From positions 1-64,000 of the forward strand of contig JBBSNY010000023.1 in assembly GCA_038260305.1 (NCBI GenBank): a stretch of DNA of 64,000 nucleotides. The letters run 5' to 3'. Shown here piece by piece: positions 50,580 to 59,492 of this stretch. The first letter of the stretch is position 1, and each line of letters begins with the position of its first letter. A model generated the notes under the pieces. That model saw only the letters and a list, made by a program, of their open reading frames with translations. It was not told the origin of the DNA and did no database searches. Made by a program: the position numbers and the translations under genes. The stretch comes from CADCVQ01 sp038260305. Lineage in GTDB: Bacteria; Actinomycetota; Thermoleophilia; Solirubrobacterales; Solirubrobacteraceae.

Positions 50580-52279
50580 CGCGCGCGGCGTGCTGCGCCG
50601 CGTTGCTGACCTTGCTGCTGGCGGCACCGGCCGTGGCGCAGGAGCGCACGGCCACGCCGAAGCCGCCGGCCCCCACCGGCTCGCTGCCGGCGGTCGTGCC
50701 GCTGGACACGGCCGCGGCCTCGGGCGACGTCACCAGCCCCCCGACCCAGAACAAGCCGCCGATCGGTCGCAAGCGCTCGGCCAACCAGATCGGTGCGATC
50801 GCCGACCGCCTGTCCGATGTGCGCCATGAGCGCCGCCGCTACCCGGGCTCCACGCGCGAGGTCTTCGAGAAGGGGCCCGCGCGCTGGCAGGTGTCGTACT
50901 TCGCGAAGGTCCCCGTCGGCCAGCCGCGCAAGGAGGTCGCCCAGGTCCTCGTCGACGACACCACCGGCGCGGTGCTCGAGCACTACACGAACTACAAGGT
51001 CGCCTGGACGATGGCGCGCGGCTACCCGGGCGCGTTCGGCCGCGTCTTGAACTCGCCGATCGTCTGGATCCCGCTGTCCGTGCTGTTCCTCGCGCCGTTC
51101 TTCATCGGGCGCCGGCCGCGGATGCTGCACCTCGACCTGCTCGTCCTGAGCGCGTTCTCGATCTCGCTGGCGTGCTTCAACGACGCCGACATCGACTGGT
51201 CCGTGCCGCTCGTCTACCCGCCGCTGCTCTACCTGCTGGGGCGGATGTTGTGGATCGGCCTGCGCTCACGCGATGTCGAGCGCCAGTTCGGCATGCCGCT
51301 CGAGCTCAACGTGCCGGTGCGCTGGCTGGCGATCGCCATCGTCTTCCTGCTCGGCTTTCGCGTCGCGCTGAACGTCACCCGCTCGAACGTCATCGACGTC
51401 GGCTACGCGGGCGTCATCGGGGCCGATCGCTTTGCCGACGGGCGCGCCCTGTACGGCAAGTTCCCAACCGACAACGCCAACGGCGACACGTACGGGCCCG
51501 CCGTCTACGCGGCGTACGTGCCCTTCGAGCAGGCCCTGCCGTGGAGCGGACAGTGGGACGACCTGCCGGCCGCGCACGCCGCCTCGATCGCCTTCGACCT
51601 GCTCGCATGCGCGCTGTGCTTCTTGATCGGCCGGCGCGTGCGAGGGCCGGATCTCGGCGTCGTGCTCGCGTACGCGTGGGTGACGTTTCCGTTCACGCTC
51701 TACGCCTCGATGACGAACTCCAACGACGCGCTCGTCGCGGCCCTCGTGCTGGCGGCGCTGTGGGCCGCGGGCCGCCCGGCCGCGCGCGGGGTCTGGATGG
51801 CAGTGGCGGGCCTGACGAAGTTCGCCCCGTTGCTGCTCGCGCCGCTGTACGCGACGTACCCGCGCCCGAGCGTGCGGTCGGTCGGGCTCTACGCGATCGG
51901 CTTCATCGTGGCGACGCTTGCGCTCTTCGTGCCGGTCGTCGCGCACAACTCGCTGCGCAGCTTCTGGGACGCGTCGATCGCGTTTCAGTTTCAGCGCGGG
52001 TCGCCGTTCTCGCTCTGGGGCCTGTACGAGGGTCACTGGATCGACGTCGTGCAGCGCTGCGTGCAGGTCGTCGCCGTCGTCGGCGCCGTCGTGCTGGCGT
52101 TCGTCCCGCGGCGGCGTGACCTCGTCGGCCTGGCGGCGCTGACCGCGGCGATCCTGATCGCGCTGCAGCTCGGCGTGACGCACTGGTTCTACCTCTACAT
52201 CCCGTGGTTCTTCCCGTTCGTGATGATCGCGTTGCTGGGCCGCTTCGGCTCGATCTCGCGCGTCTCCGTTCGCGCATGA
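50576..52279 (+). CDS. Membrane glycosyltransferase-like protein (GT87/DUF2029 type) with periplasmic N-terminus
   Basis: 567 aa from GTG 50576. Signal-like start (CCAALLTLLLAAPAVA), a soluble stretch to about residue 150 with a Pro/Thr-rich linker and a PepSY-like segment (VSYFAKVPVGQPRKEVAQVLVDDTTG), then about 10 helices. DVGYAGVIGADRF and the acid residues in the first loop suggest GT-C activity. Cotranscribed with GtrA and the next gene, another GT-C-like protein. Confidence 0.8.
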   Translation: MTRAACCAALLTLLLAAPAVAQERTATPKPPAPTGSLPAVVPLDTAAASGDVTSPPTQNKPPIGRKRSANQIGAIADRLSDVRHERRRYPGSTREVFEKGPARWQVSYFAKVPVGQPRKEVAQVLVDDTTGAVLEHYTNYKVAWTMARGYPGAFGRVLNSPIVWIPLSVLFLAPFFIGRRPRMLHLDLLVLSAFSISLACFNDADIDWSVPLVYPPLLYLLGRMLWIGLRSRDVERQFGMPLELNVPVRWLAIAIVFLLGFRVALNVTRSNVIDVGYAGVIGADRFADGRALYGKFPTDNANGDTYGPAVYAAYVPFEQALPWSGQWDDLPAAHAASIAFDLLACALCFLIGRRVRGPDLGVVLAYAWVTFPFTLYASMTNSNDALVAALVLAALWAAGRPAARGVWMAVAGLTKFAPLLLAPLYATYPRPSVRSVGLYAIGFIVATLALFVPVVAHNSLRSFWDASIAFQFQRGSPFSLWGLYEGHWIDVVQRCVQVVAVVGAVVLAFVPRRRDLVGLAALTAAILIALQLGVTHWFYLYIPWFFPFVMIALLGRFGSISRVSVRA

Positions 52280-53463
52280 GCACCCGCGTCCAGCTGGCGC
52301 TCGCGGGGCTCGCGCTTGCGGTCCTGTGGGCACTCGCGACGACGATCGGCCCGTTCTCGGACACGTCGGTCAACGACCTCTACGTCTATCGGACATACGC
52401 CGAGCTGTTCGTCCACGGCTCGCTGCCATACCTCGACATCGGCTTCGAGTACCCGCCGCTCGCGGCGCTGCCGATCGGCTTGGCCGGCATTCCCGGGACC
52501 GACGAGGCGACGTATGCCGTGAGCTTCGCGGTGCTGATGGCGGGCTGCGCGCTGGTCGGCCAGCAGCTCGTCGCGCGCTTGGCCGGTGCTTCGGATCGCG
52601 ACCGCGTCGTCGTCGCCTGGCTGATGGCGCTGACGCCGATCGTCATCGGCGCGGCAGTGCGCACGCACTTCGACGCGCTGCCGATCGCGATCGCGATCGG
52701 CGGGCTGCTCGCGCTGGCCTGCGACCGGCAGTCACTCGGGTTCGCCCTGCTCGGCATCGGGACGATGACGAAGCTGTTCCCCGGCCTGCTCGCCGCGGTC
52801 GCGTTCGTGTGGCTGTTCTTCGGGCGCCGCGAGCGGGTCGCGGCGCTGCGCGGGGGCGCGATCTTCGTCGCCGTCGTGCTCGCGATCTCGCTGCCGTTCG
52901 CCGGCAGCGGCTACCTCGACTCGTTCACCTTCCATCTCGATCGGCCGGTGCAGATCGAGTCGACGCCGGCGAGCGTCCTGTTCGCGCTCGGCGGCTCGGA
53001 CGTCACCGGCACGAACCTGCGCCCCGACCGCTTCAAGTCCAACGGCCTCGACGGCGGCCGCGCCGATGCGGTCGAGGCGATCTTCGGGCTCGCGCTCGTC
53101 GTGGCGCTCGCGGCGATCATCGCGCTGGCCACGCGCCGCCCCGATCCGCGGCACCTCGTGATGACCGGCTTCGCCGCGCTGCTGGCGTTCGTGACGCTCG
53201 GCAAGGTGTTCTCGCCGCAGTACGTCATCTGGCTCGCCCCGTTCGCTGCGCTCGCGTGGGTCTGGCGAGAACGGGCCGTCGCGCTCCTAGTCGGCCTCGC
53301 GATCGTGCTCACGCACGTCGAGTTCCCGAGCCGCTACTTCGACCTCATCAACGAGCGCCACAACGTCATCTGGATCGTCGGCGTCCGCAACGCGCTCCTT
53401 CTGGCGGCGCTCGTCATGCTCGTCGTCGGGCTGGCGCGACCGCGAGCGGCGCGCTTCGCCTGA
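52276..53463 (+). CDS. GT87-type polyprenyl-phosphate mannosyltransferase-like protein
   Basis: 395 aa, ATGA overlap with the preceding gene. About 10 helices. The first loop has SVNDLYVYRTYAELFVHGSLPYLDIGFEYPPLAALP, with the Asp and the EYPPL motif characteristic of DUF2029/GT87 transferases. Probably adds a sugar from a polyprenyl-phosphate donor to a cell-wall polymer. Convergent with the toxin-antitoxin module. Confidence 0.85.
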   Translation: MSTRVQLALAGLALAVLWALATTIGPFSDTSVNDLYVYRTYAELFVHGSLPYLDIGFEYPPLAALPIGLAGIPGTDEATYAVSFAVLMAGCALVGQQLVARLAGASDRDRVVVAWLMALTPIVIGAAVRTHFDALPIAIAIGGLLALACDRQSLGFALLGIGTMTKLFPGLLAAVAFVWLFFGRRERVAALRGGAIFVAVVLAISLPFAGSGYLDSFTFHLDRPVQIESTPASVLFALGGSDVTGTNLRPDRFKSNGLDGGRADAVEAIFGLALVVALAAIIALATRRPDPRHLVMTGFAALLAFVTLGKVFSPQYVIWLAPFAALAWVWRERAVALLVGLAIVLTHVEFPSRYFDLINERHNVIWIVGVRNALLLAALVMLVVGLARPRAARFA

Positions 53464-53473
53464 GCGACGCGCC

Positions 53474-53794
53474 TCAGCAATCGAGCGTGGCCTCGGCCGC
53501 CCCGCAGATCTCGTGGACACGCGGCCCCAGCGCGCCCAGCCGGCGCACGAGCATCGACTTCGGAAACGATCGCAGGTTGTCGAATGAAGCGACCGAGGCC
53601 ACGGGCAGTCCTTCTTCGGACCCGAGAGCGATCTCGCTGGGGAGCCCCCGGATGCGCGTCGTGACGGGAGCCACCAGGACCCGCTGCATCACGTCGTTGG
53701 CCGCGTCCCGACTGACGACAAGAAACGGCCGGCCCTTCTCGTCGGGTGTCTCGCCCCACCAGACGTCACCACGGGCTACCACCACCGCTCCCAC
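53474..53794 (-). CDS. mazF: MazF/PemK-like toxin
   Basis: 106 aa; GTG at 53794 with alternatives at 53785/53782. RGDVWWGETPDEKGRPFLVVSRD and VLVAPVTTRIRGLPSEIAL are the two MazF signatures, including the conserved Arg and Thr of the RNase site, with the later FDNLRSFPKSMLVRRLG. It cleaves mRNA and is neutralised by the antitoxin encoded just upstream, with which it overlaps by 19 nt. Confidence 0.92.
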   Translation of the reverse strand: MGAVVVARGDVWWGETPDEKGRPFLVVSRDAANDVMQRVLVAPVTTRIRGLPSEIALGSEEGLPVASVASFDNLRSFPKSMLVRRLGALGPRVHEICGAAEATLDC

Positions 53795-54039
53795 GGCTCG
53801 TCGCAGATGGCGTCCGTCGCGAGGCGCGCGGCTTCCGCCATCTCCTCGTCCGTCTCGGGCAGTCGACGCATGGCGTCCCGGTAGCTCTGATCGACGGCGG
53901 CACTTCGGTGCGCTTCGACGATCGCCTCGAGTCCGCTACGCACCGCTTGCGAGCGGCTGTCGAACCTCCCGTCCTCGACCAATCGGTCGATGTCCCCAAG
54001 CAACTCCTCCGGAAGCTTGATCGCGATCTGCTTCGTCAT
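53776..54039 (-). CDS. Ribbon-helix-helix antitoxin of MazF
   Basis: 87 aa from ATG 54039. N-terminal RHH: KQIAIKLPEELLGDIDRLVEDGRFDSRSQAVRSGLEAIVEAHR; the acidic C-terminal half (ETDEEMAEAARLATDAICDEPWERWW) should wrap the toxin. First gene of the two-gene operon, preceded by a palindromic operator. Confidence 0.88.
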   Translation of the reverse strand: MTKQIAIKLPEELLGDIDRLVEDGRFDSRSQAVRSGLEAIVEAHRSAAVDQSYRDAMRRLPETDEEMAEAARLATDAICDEPWERWW

Positions 54040-54051
54040 ACTCAGAGTATA
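54038..54051 (-). promoter_or_regulatory. Operator/-10 box of MazEF-like operon
   Basis: ATACTC-A-GAGTAT (54038-54050) is a palindrome that overlaps the antitoxin start codon. On the minus strand TATACT (54051-54046), a perfect -10 box, lies 6 nt from the ATG, so the transcript is likely leaderless. Binding by the antitoxin here would block initiation. Confidence 0.65.
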
Positions 54052-54085
54052 CCCAGGCGTCATACCCGCTGGGTGTGGGGTCACA

Positions 54086-54511
54086 TCAGAAGTCGCGGGC
54101 CTCGATGCCGTCAAACCGTCGAAAGTCGCGGTCGCGGGTGTAGATCACGCGCACCTCGTGCTGTCGCATAAGTGCCGCGAGATGCGAGTCGGGCACGTCA
54201 TTGCCGCGGGTTCGCTCTCCTGCCACCGCTCGGTAGTGCTGCCAGAACCCTGGCATCTCACCGGGCACTCTTACATGTGGAAGTCCGATCAACTGCTCGA
54301 CGTTGTGCAGAGCCGTCGCCGGAGCCAGCGGCCTGGGCAGAATCGCCGGGTGCGTGACGAGCCGCAGGTAGCCCAGCATCGCCGGCCAGAAGAGGTACAG
54401 CACCGAGGAGCCCGCCGCCAGGCGCTCGAGCAGATCTCGTGCGGCGTCGTGCGCCGGATCCGATGCATTCGAGGCGTAGACGAGGACGTTCCTATCGACC
54501 GTGACGCTCAC
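54086..54511 (-). CDS. vapC: PIN-domain toxin VapC
   Basis: 141 aa from GTG 54511 overlapping the vapB stop (GTGA). PIN fold acidic residues: Asp in VTVDRNVLVYASN, Glu region LLERL, then the cluster in RGNDVPDSHLAALM and YTRDRDFRRFDGIEARDF. VapC toxins cleave tRNA or rRNA. Reading frame and order antitoxin-toxin are standard. Confidence 0.9.
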   Translation of the reverse strand: MSVTVDRNVLVYASNASDPAHDAARDLLERLAAGSSVLYLFWPAMLGYLRLVTHPAILPRPLAPATALHNVEQLIGLPHVRVPGEMPGFWQHYRAVAGERTRGNDVPDSHLAALMRQHEVRVIYTRDRDFRRFDGIEARDF

Positions 54512-54741
54512 GACGATCCGTCGAGCACGGCGCGAACGGCTTCCTTGTCCTCCAGGTCGATGCGAGGCACCCCGAGGTCGTGCGAGACCCACTCGAACGA
54601 CGGCGTCGGCGCCTCATCGTCGACAAGCGCGCGGGCCAACAGCTCGGAGGCCACGCGACCCATGCTCTTGCCGTCGCGCTCGCCGAGGCGCCTCAGTTCG
54701 CGGAGCACCGATGGATCCAGGTCGAGCGTCGTACGCGGCAT
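54508..54741 (-). CDS. vapB: VapB-type antitoxin
   Basis: 77 aa from ATG 54741. RHH-like N-terminus (PRTTLDLDPSVLRELRRLGERDGKSMGRVASELLARAL) and a C-terminal tail (EWVSHDLGVPRIDLEDKEAVRAVLDG) that matches VapB proteins pairing with this kind of PIN toxin. Confidence 0.88.
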   Translation of the reverse strand: MPRTTLDLDPSVLRELRRLGERDGKSMGRVASELLARALVDDEAPTPSFEWVSHDLGVPRIDLEDKEAVRAVLDGSS

Positions 54742-54784
54742 GATGTGTGATGCTAACAGTCAGCGCATCAGATGCGACACATCA
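54741..54784. promoter_or_regulatory. Inverted-repeat operator upstream of vapBC
   Basis: TGATGTGT (54741-54748) and ACACATCA (54777-54784) are perfect complements 28 nt apart, with inner arms GATGC (54749-54753) and GCATC (54765-54769). The first arm touches the vapB start codon. Likely bound by VapB/VapBC. Confidence 0.65.
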
Positions 54785-55576
54785 CACCGCCGGCAGCAGG
54801 AGCTGCTCGATCGACTCCGCGCGCAGCGGCTCGGCGGCGCAGCGGATCAGCACGCCCATCAGCCACGGGTCCTCGTCCGCGGTTTCGTAGCGCTCGTGCA
54901 TGTATGTCACGAAGCCGCGGATCGACTGTTCCTTGACGACGCCGATGACGCCGCCACGCGGACCGGTCATGCCGACGTCGGTGATGTAGGCGGTGCCGCC
55001 CGGCAGAACGCGGGCGTCGGCCGTCGGGACGTGGGTGTGGGTGCCGACGACGGCGCTCACCCGGCCGTCGAGGTGCCAGCCGAGCGCGACCTTCTCGCTC
55101 GTCGCCTCGGCGTGGAAGTCGACGAGCACGTGGTCGACGCGACCGGCGAGTTCGCCCAGCGCGGCGTCGATCGAGGTGAACGCCGGGTGCCCGGCGCGCA
55201 GGAAGAGGTTGCCGCTGAGGTTCACGACCCCGAGGCGCACGTCGTCGCGCTCGACCACGCAGACCCCGTGACCGGGCTGATTGCGCAGATAGTTATACGG
55301 CCGCAGGATCTCGGCGCGCTCGTCGAGGTAGGGGAAGATGTCGCGGCGGTGGAAGGCGTGGTTGCCGAGCGTAATGACGTCGACGCCCGCCCGAAACAGC
55401 TCGTCGGCGATCTTCGGGGTGATGCCGAGGCCGCCGGCGGCGTTCTCGCCGTTGACGACGACGAACGTCGGCGCATGGCGCTCGCGCAGGATGGGCAGAA
55501 GGCCGAGCAACGTGTGCTTGCCCAGCGATCCGACGACATCTCCGACGAACAGCAGGGTCGCGGAAGCCTCGGGCAC
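54782..55576 (-). CDS. YmdB-type metallophosphoesterase (TIGR00282)
   Basis: 264 aa from GTG 55576 (no better start). Metallophosphoesterase motifs: LLFVGDVVGSLGKHTL (Asp), FVVVNGENAAGGLGI (Asn/Glu), ITLGNHAFHRRD (GNH), VDFHAEATSEK and VVGTHTHVPTAD (HxH). The family hydrolyses cyclic nucleotides such as cAMP and influences motility/biofilm. Its 3' end is 41 bp from vapB. Confidence 0.92.
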   Translation of the reverse strand: MPEASATLLFVGDVVGSLGKHTLLGLLPILRERHAPTFVVVNGENAAGGLGITPKIADELFRAGVDVITLGNHAFHRRDIFPYLDERAEILRPYNYLRNQPGHGVCVVERDDVRLGVVNLSGNLFLRAGHPAFTSIDAALGELAGRVDHVLVDFHAEATSEKVALGWHLDGRVSAVVGTHTHVPTADARVLPGGTAYITDVGMTGPRGGVIGVVKEQSIRGFVTYMHERYETADEDPWLMGVLIRCAAEPLRAESIEQLLLPAV

Positions 55577-55596
55577 AACGCATACTCTGACGTGGG

Positions 55597-56946
55597 ATGG
55601 CTGACGAGGCCGAGACCCCGCCCGAACCGGCGCCGCGGATCGTCGCGCCGGTCGTCGTGGCGCGCTGGGTGCAGCTCGTCCTGCTGCCGCTCAGCGTGCT
55701 CGCGCTGTACGCGCTCGCGCACGCCGCCGGGGTCGTCCTGCTGCTGTTCGTCGTCGCGGCCGTCCTGGCGCTGATCCTCAACCCGCTCGTCGCGCTCGTG
55801 CAGCGCGCGCGCCTGCCGCGGACGCTCGCGGTGATCGTCGTCTACGCGTCGTTCTTCACGGTGCTGCCCGTCGCGGGCTTCCTGCTGTCGGGCCCCGTCT
55901 CCAACCAGGCGACGTCGTTCGCCAACGACGTGCCGGGGCTCGTCGACGACGCCAGCGGCTCGCTCGACGACATCCAGCGCTTCTTCGACGACAAGGGCAT
56001 CAACGTCCAGATCAAGGGCCAGACCGACAGCGCCCTGGCCTCGCTGCAGAAGCAGATCGTCGCCGGATCCGGGCAGATCGTGGCGGTCACCGGCGAGCTG
56101 CTCGGGCGGCTGCTCGAGCTGTCGTTCTACATGATCCTCGTGCTCGTCCTGTCGATCTACATGCTCGTCTACGGGCCCGAGATCGGGCGTCTCGTGCGCA
56201 CGGTGATGCCGCCCGGCGACGGCACGCCGCAGGACGACTTCCCGACGCGCATCCAGCACGCCGTCGCCGGATACGTGCGCGGGCAGCTCCTGTTCAGCGT
56301 CATCATGGGCCTCAGCGCCGGCACCGCGCTGTGGCTCTTCGGGGTGCTCGGCATCTTCCCCGACGGGCGCACGTACGCCTTCGCGTTCGGGGTCTTCTTC
56401 GGGCTCATGGAGCTCGTGCCCTACGTCGGGCCACTGCTCGGCGCGCTGCCGCCGGTGATCGTCGCGCTCGTACAGGACCCGCTGACGGCGGTCTGGGTCG
56501 GGCTGCTGTTCCTCGCCCTCCAGCAGCTCGAGGGCCACGTCGTCGCGCCGAACGTCTTCGGGCGCTCGCTGCGGCTGAACCCGCTGCTCGTGATCCTGGC
56601 CCTGCTGCTCGGCGGCGAGCTCTATGGCTTCGTCGGCGCGCTCGTCGCGCTGCCGATCGCCGCGATCCTGCGCGAGACCATCGTCTACCTCAGGCGCCAC
56701 CTCGTCTTCGAGGCGTGGGGCAGCGGGCAGCCGCTGCTGATGAGCCAGCCGGGCGCGGCGGTGCTCGATCGCGGCGCGCCGCCGCGCGAGCCGATCACGC
56801 TGGAGCCGCGCCAGCCGGAACCGCAGCCGGCCGAGCCCCAGCCAGCCGTGCCGGAGCCGGCCGCGCCGGAGCCAGCCGTGCCGGAGCCGCCTGCGGCCGC
56901 TCCCGGCGACGAGCCCGCGCCGCGGCCGCCGAGCCGCCCCGATTGA
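55597..56946 (+). CDS. AI-2E family transporter
   Basis: 449 aa from ATG 55597. Seven to eight helices in the AI-2E family fold (VVLLLFVVAAVLALILNPLV, LLGRLLELSFYMILVLVLSIYML, IQHAVAGYVRGQLLFSVIMG, GVFFGLMELVPYVGPLLGALPPVI, LEGHVVAPNVFG). Members export signals, sodium or other solutes; substrate unknown. The last about 50 residues are a Pro/Glu/Ala tail with PEPA repeats, coded by tandem GGAGCC-type repeats around 56817-56900. Divergent from the phosphoesterase (20 bp). Confidence 0.9.
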   Translation: MADEAETPPEPAPRIVAPVVVARWVQLVLLPLSVLALYALAHAAGVVLLLFVVAAVLALILNPLVALVQRARLPRTLAVIVVYASFFTVLPVAGFLLSGPVSNQATSFANDVPGLVDDASGSLDDIQRFFDDKGINVQIKGQTDSALASLQKQIVAGSGQIVAVTGELLGRLLELSFYMILVLVLSIYMLVYGPEIGRLVRTVMPPGDGTPQDDFPTRIQHAVAGYVRGQLLFSVIMGLSAGTALWLFGVLGIFPDGRTYAFAFGVFFGLMELVPYVGPLLGALPPVIVALVQDPLTAVWVGLLFLALQQLEGHVVAPNVFGRSLRLNPLLVILALLLGGELYGFVGALVALPIAAILRETIVYLRRHLVFEAWGSGQPLLMSQPGAAVLDRGAPPREPITLEPRQPEPQPAEPQPAVPEPAAPEPAVPEPPAAAPGDEPAPRPPSRPD

Positions 56947-56959
56947 CGCGACTCAGACT

Positions 56960-57436
56960 TCAGGCGTGCAGGTCGTCGACCCAGCGCACGGCTTGAGGCT
57001 CGAGCTCGACGTCGGGCAGGTCGAGGTTCACGACGACCGGCTCCTGGCCCGAGCGCACGAGCACGCACGACAGCGGCGCCTCCGGATCGGCGTTGATCTC
57101 CTGGTGGGGCACGTAGGGCGGGACGAAGATGAAGTCCCCCGGGCCCGCGTCGGCGACGTACTCGAGTCGCGACCCCCAGCGCATCCGCGCACGCCCGCTG
57201 ACGACGTAGATGACGCTCTCGACCGGACCGTGATGATGGGCGCCGGTCTTCGCGTCGGGGTGGATGACCACGGTCCCGGCCCACAGCTTCTCGGCGCCCG
57301 CGCGCGCGGTCGTGATCGCGGCGGCGCGGCTCATGCCCGGCGTCTGCGGCGTGTTGGCATCGAGCTCGCCGGCACGCACCACCCGCACGCCATCCAGACG
57401 CCAGTCCGACGAGGACTCAGCGGGCTCAACGCTCAT
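56960..57436 (-). CDS. Cupin-domain protein
   Basis: 158 aa from ATG 57436. Single cupin barrel: metal-binding HHHGPVESVIYVVSGRARM (motif 1) and PGDFIFVPPYVPHQEINAD (motif 2), with the Glu ligand in PVESV. Small cupins of this type bind metal and often isomerise or oxidise small acids. Function not evident; divergent from the catalase-like gene. Confidence 0.85.
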   Translation of the reverse strand: MSVEPAESSSDWRLDGVRVVRAGELDANTPQTPGMSRAAAITTARAGAEKLWAGTVVIHPDAKTGAHHHGPVESVIYVVSGRARMRWGSRLEYVADAGPGDFIFVPPYVPHQEINADPEAPLSCVLVRSGQEPVVVNLDLPDVELEPQAVRWVDDLHA

Positions 57437-57502
57437 GACGCTGAAGTATGAGGCGCGACGGTCGATACTCCAGGCAAGCGATCGCGACAGGAGCCCATCG
57501 AC

Positions 57503-58480
57503 GTGACGACGAACCCACAGGACCTCGGTGGCCCGGAGCGTGTCACCCGCACGCTGCACAACATGGAATCAAACGTCGGCTACGTGCCGGGCTTTCGCCG
57601 CGCGCACGCCCGCGGCGTCGCGTTTCGCGGTAGCTTCACCGCGACCCCGGAGGCCGCCGCGCTGACCGTCGCGCCGCACATGCAGGGCGACGCGATCGAC
57701 GTCGTCGTGCGCCTGTCAAACGGCGCCGGCAACCCGTACACCGTCGACAAGAGCTCCGACCGCAAGGGCGCGGTCATGGGGCTCGCCGTCCGCTTCGCGC
57801 TGCCCGACGGGAGCACGGCGGAGTGGGCCGCGCTGAACATCCCAGACTTCCCGGCGCACGTGCCCGACGACTTCGCCGGCCTCGCGGGCGCGCAGAAGAA
57901 GAACAGGAAGGGCAAGCCCAACCCGCTGCGGCTCGCGGCGTTCGTGATCATGCACCTCCAGGTCCTCCCCGGCCTCAAGGCGATCCTCGGCGTCGTCACC
58001 GCGCAGAGCTTCGCGACGCAGCGCTACAACGGGTTGCACGCCTACTTCCTCGTCGACGCCGACGGCACCCGGCGCGCCTTTCGCTACCGCTGGATCCCAC
58101 GCGCAGGCGTGCATGGGATCACGCCCGCCGAGGACAAGCTGCTGCCGCCGCAGTTCCTGATCTCCGAGATCAAGCAGCGCGTCGCCCGCGAGCCGATCGC
58201 CTGGGACCTTGTCTTCCAGCTCGCCGAGCCGGGCGATGAGACCGACGACATGACGAAGCACTGGCCCGAGACCCGCCCGCAGGTCACGGCCGGACGGCTC
58301 GTCGTCGAGACCCTGCACGAGAACCAGGACCAGGTCGACCGCTCGATGTTCGACCCGACGCTCGTGCCGGCGGGGATCGAGGTCTCGGCCGACCCCGTGC
58401 TGCACTTCCGCTCGGAGATCTACATCGAGTCCCAGAAGCGCCGCCTGGCCGAGCGAAAGCCCACGATCACGTCGGAATAG
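57503..58480 (+). CDS. Catalase-related peroxidase (SrpA-like)
   Basis: 325 aa from GTG 57503 with AGGAG 9 nt upstream. Minimal catalase core: distal His in RRAHARGVAFRGSFTATPEA, VVVRLSNGAGNPY, FATQRYNGLHAYFLVDADG, and the C-terminal haem-Tyr segment FRSEIYIESQKRR. It lacks the N-terminal arm and flavodoxin domain of full catalases. Such proteins show peroxidase activity with organic substrates. Confidence 0.88.
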   Translation: MTTNPQDLGGPERVTRTLHNMESNVGYVPGFRRAHARGVAFRGSFTATPEAAALTVAPHMQGDAIDVVVRLSNGAGNPYTVDKSSDRKGAVMGLAVRFALPDGSTAEWAALNIPDFPAHVPDDFAGLAGAQKKNRKGKPNPLRLAAFVIMHLQVLPGLKAILGVVTAQSFATQRYNGLHAYFLVDADGTRRAFRYRWIPRAGVHGITPAEDKLLPPQFLISEIKQRVAREPIAWDLVFQLAEPGDETDDMTKHWPETRPQVTAGRLVVETLHENQDQVDRSMFDPTLVPAGIEVSADPVLHFRSEIYIESQKRRLAERKPTITSE

Positions 58481-58520
58481 GCGCGGAACGGGCGTCGGCG
58501 CGAGCTACCCTTCGTGGTCG

Positions 58521-59492
58521 ATGCCCTTCCCCGCGACACGCCTGCGCCGGCTGCGCTGCACCGCGGTCCTGCGCGACCTCGTGCGCGAGACGCGCCTCAG
58601 CGCATCCGACCTCGTGCTGCCGCTGTTCGTGCAGTCCAAGCCCGGCCGCGAGCCGATCGCCGCGCTGCCCGGGGTCGATCGCCTCGGTATCGGCGCCGCC
58701 GTCGAGGAGGCGGGCGCGGCCCAGGCGCTCGGCCTGCCGGCCGTGTTGCTGTTCGGGATCCCCGACGCCAAGGACGCCGAGGGCACGGGCGCCTACGACG
58801 ACGAGGGCATCGTCCAGCTCGCGACGCGCGCGATCAAGGAGGCGCACCCCGAGCTGCTCGTCATCACCGACGTCTGCCTGTGCGAGTACACCGACCACGG
58901 CCACTGCGGGTTGATCGACGCCCACGGTGGCGTGGACAACGACTCGAGCGTCGAGCTCATCGCCCGCACCGCCGTCTCGCACGCGCGCGCCGGTGCCGAT
59001 GTCGTCGCGCCGAGCGACATGATGGACGGGCGGATCGGCGCCGTCCGCGCGGCGCTCGACGAGGAGGGCTTCTCCGACACACCGATCATTGCCTACAGCG
59101 CCAAGTTCGCCTCGGCGTTCTACGGGCCGTTTCGCGAGGCTGCCGGCTCGACGCCGGCCTTCGGCGACCGCCGCGCCTACCAGATGGATCCCGCCAACGG
59201 CAACGAGGCCGTACGCGAGGCGCTGCTCGACGTCCAGGAGGGCGCCGACGTCGTCATGGTCAAGCCCGCGCTCGCATATCTCGACGTCATCCGCCGGGTG
59301 AAGGACGCCACGCACTTGCCCGTTGCCGCTTACAACGTCAGCGGCGAGTATGCGATGGTGAAGGCGGGCGCGGCAGCCGGCGCGCTCGACGAGCGCGCCG
59401 TGGTCCTGGAGACGTTGACCTCCATCCGCCGCGCAGGCGCCGACATCATCATCAGCTACCACGCGAAGGACGCAGCCCTGTGGATCAAGTGA
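58521..59492 (+). CDS. hemB: Porphobilinogen synthase (ALA dehydratase)
   Basis: 323 aa from ATG 58521. Catalytic lysines in AYSAKFASAFYGPFR and VMVKPALAYLDVI; substrate/metal loop DVCLCEYTDHGHCGL with cysteines of the Zn-type site; VAPSDMMDGRIGAVR. Converts two 5-aminolevulinates to porphobilinogen. First gene of a haem cluster with the AhbAB-like gene and hemL. Confidence 0.96.
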   Translation: MPFPATRLRRLRCTAVLRDLVRETRLSASDLVLPLFVQSKPGREPIAALPGVDRLGIGAAVEEAGAAQALGLPAVLLFGIPDAKDAEGTGAYDDEGIVQLATRAIKEAHPELLVITDVCLCEYTDHGHCGLIDAHGGVDNDSSVELIARTAVSHARAGADVVAPSDMMDGRIGAVRAALDEEGFSDTPIIAYSAKFASAFYGPFREAAGSTPAFGDRRAYQMDPANGNEAVREALLDVQEGADVVMVKPALAYLDVIRRVKDATHLPVAAYNVSGEYAMVKAGAAAGALDERAVVLETLTSIRRAGADIIISYHAKDAALWIK

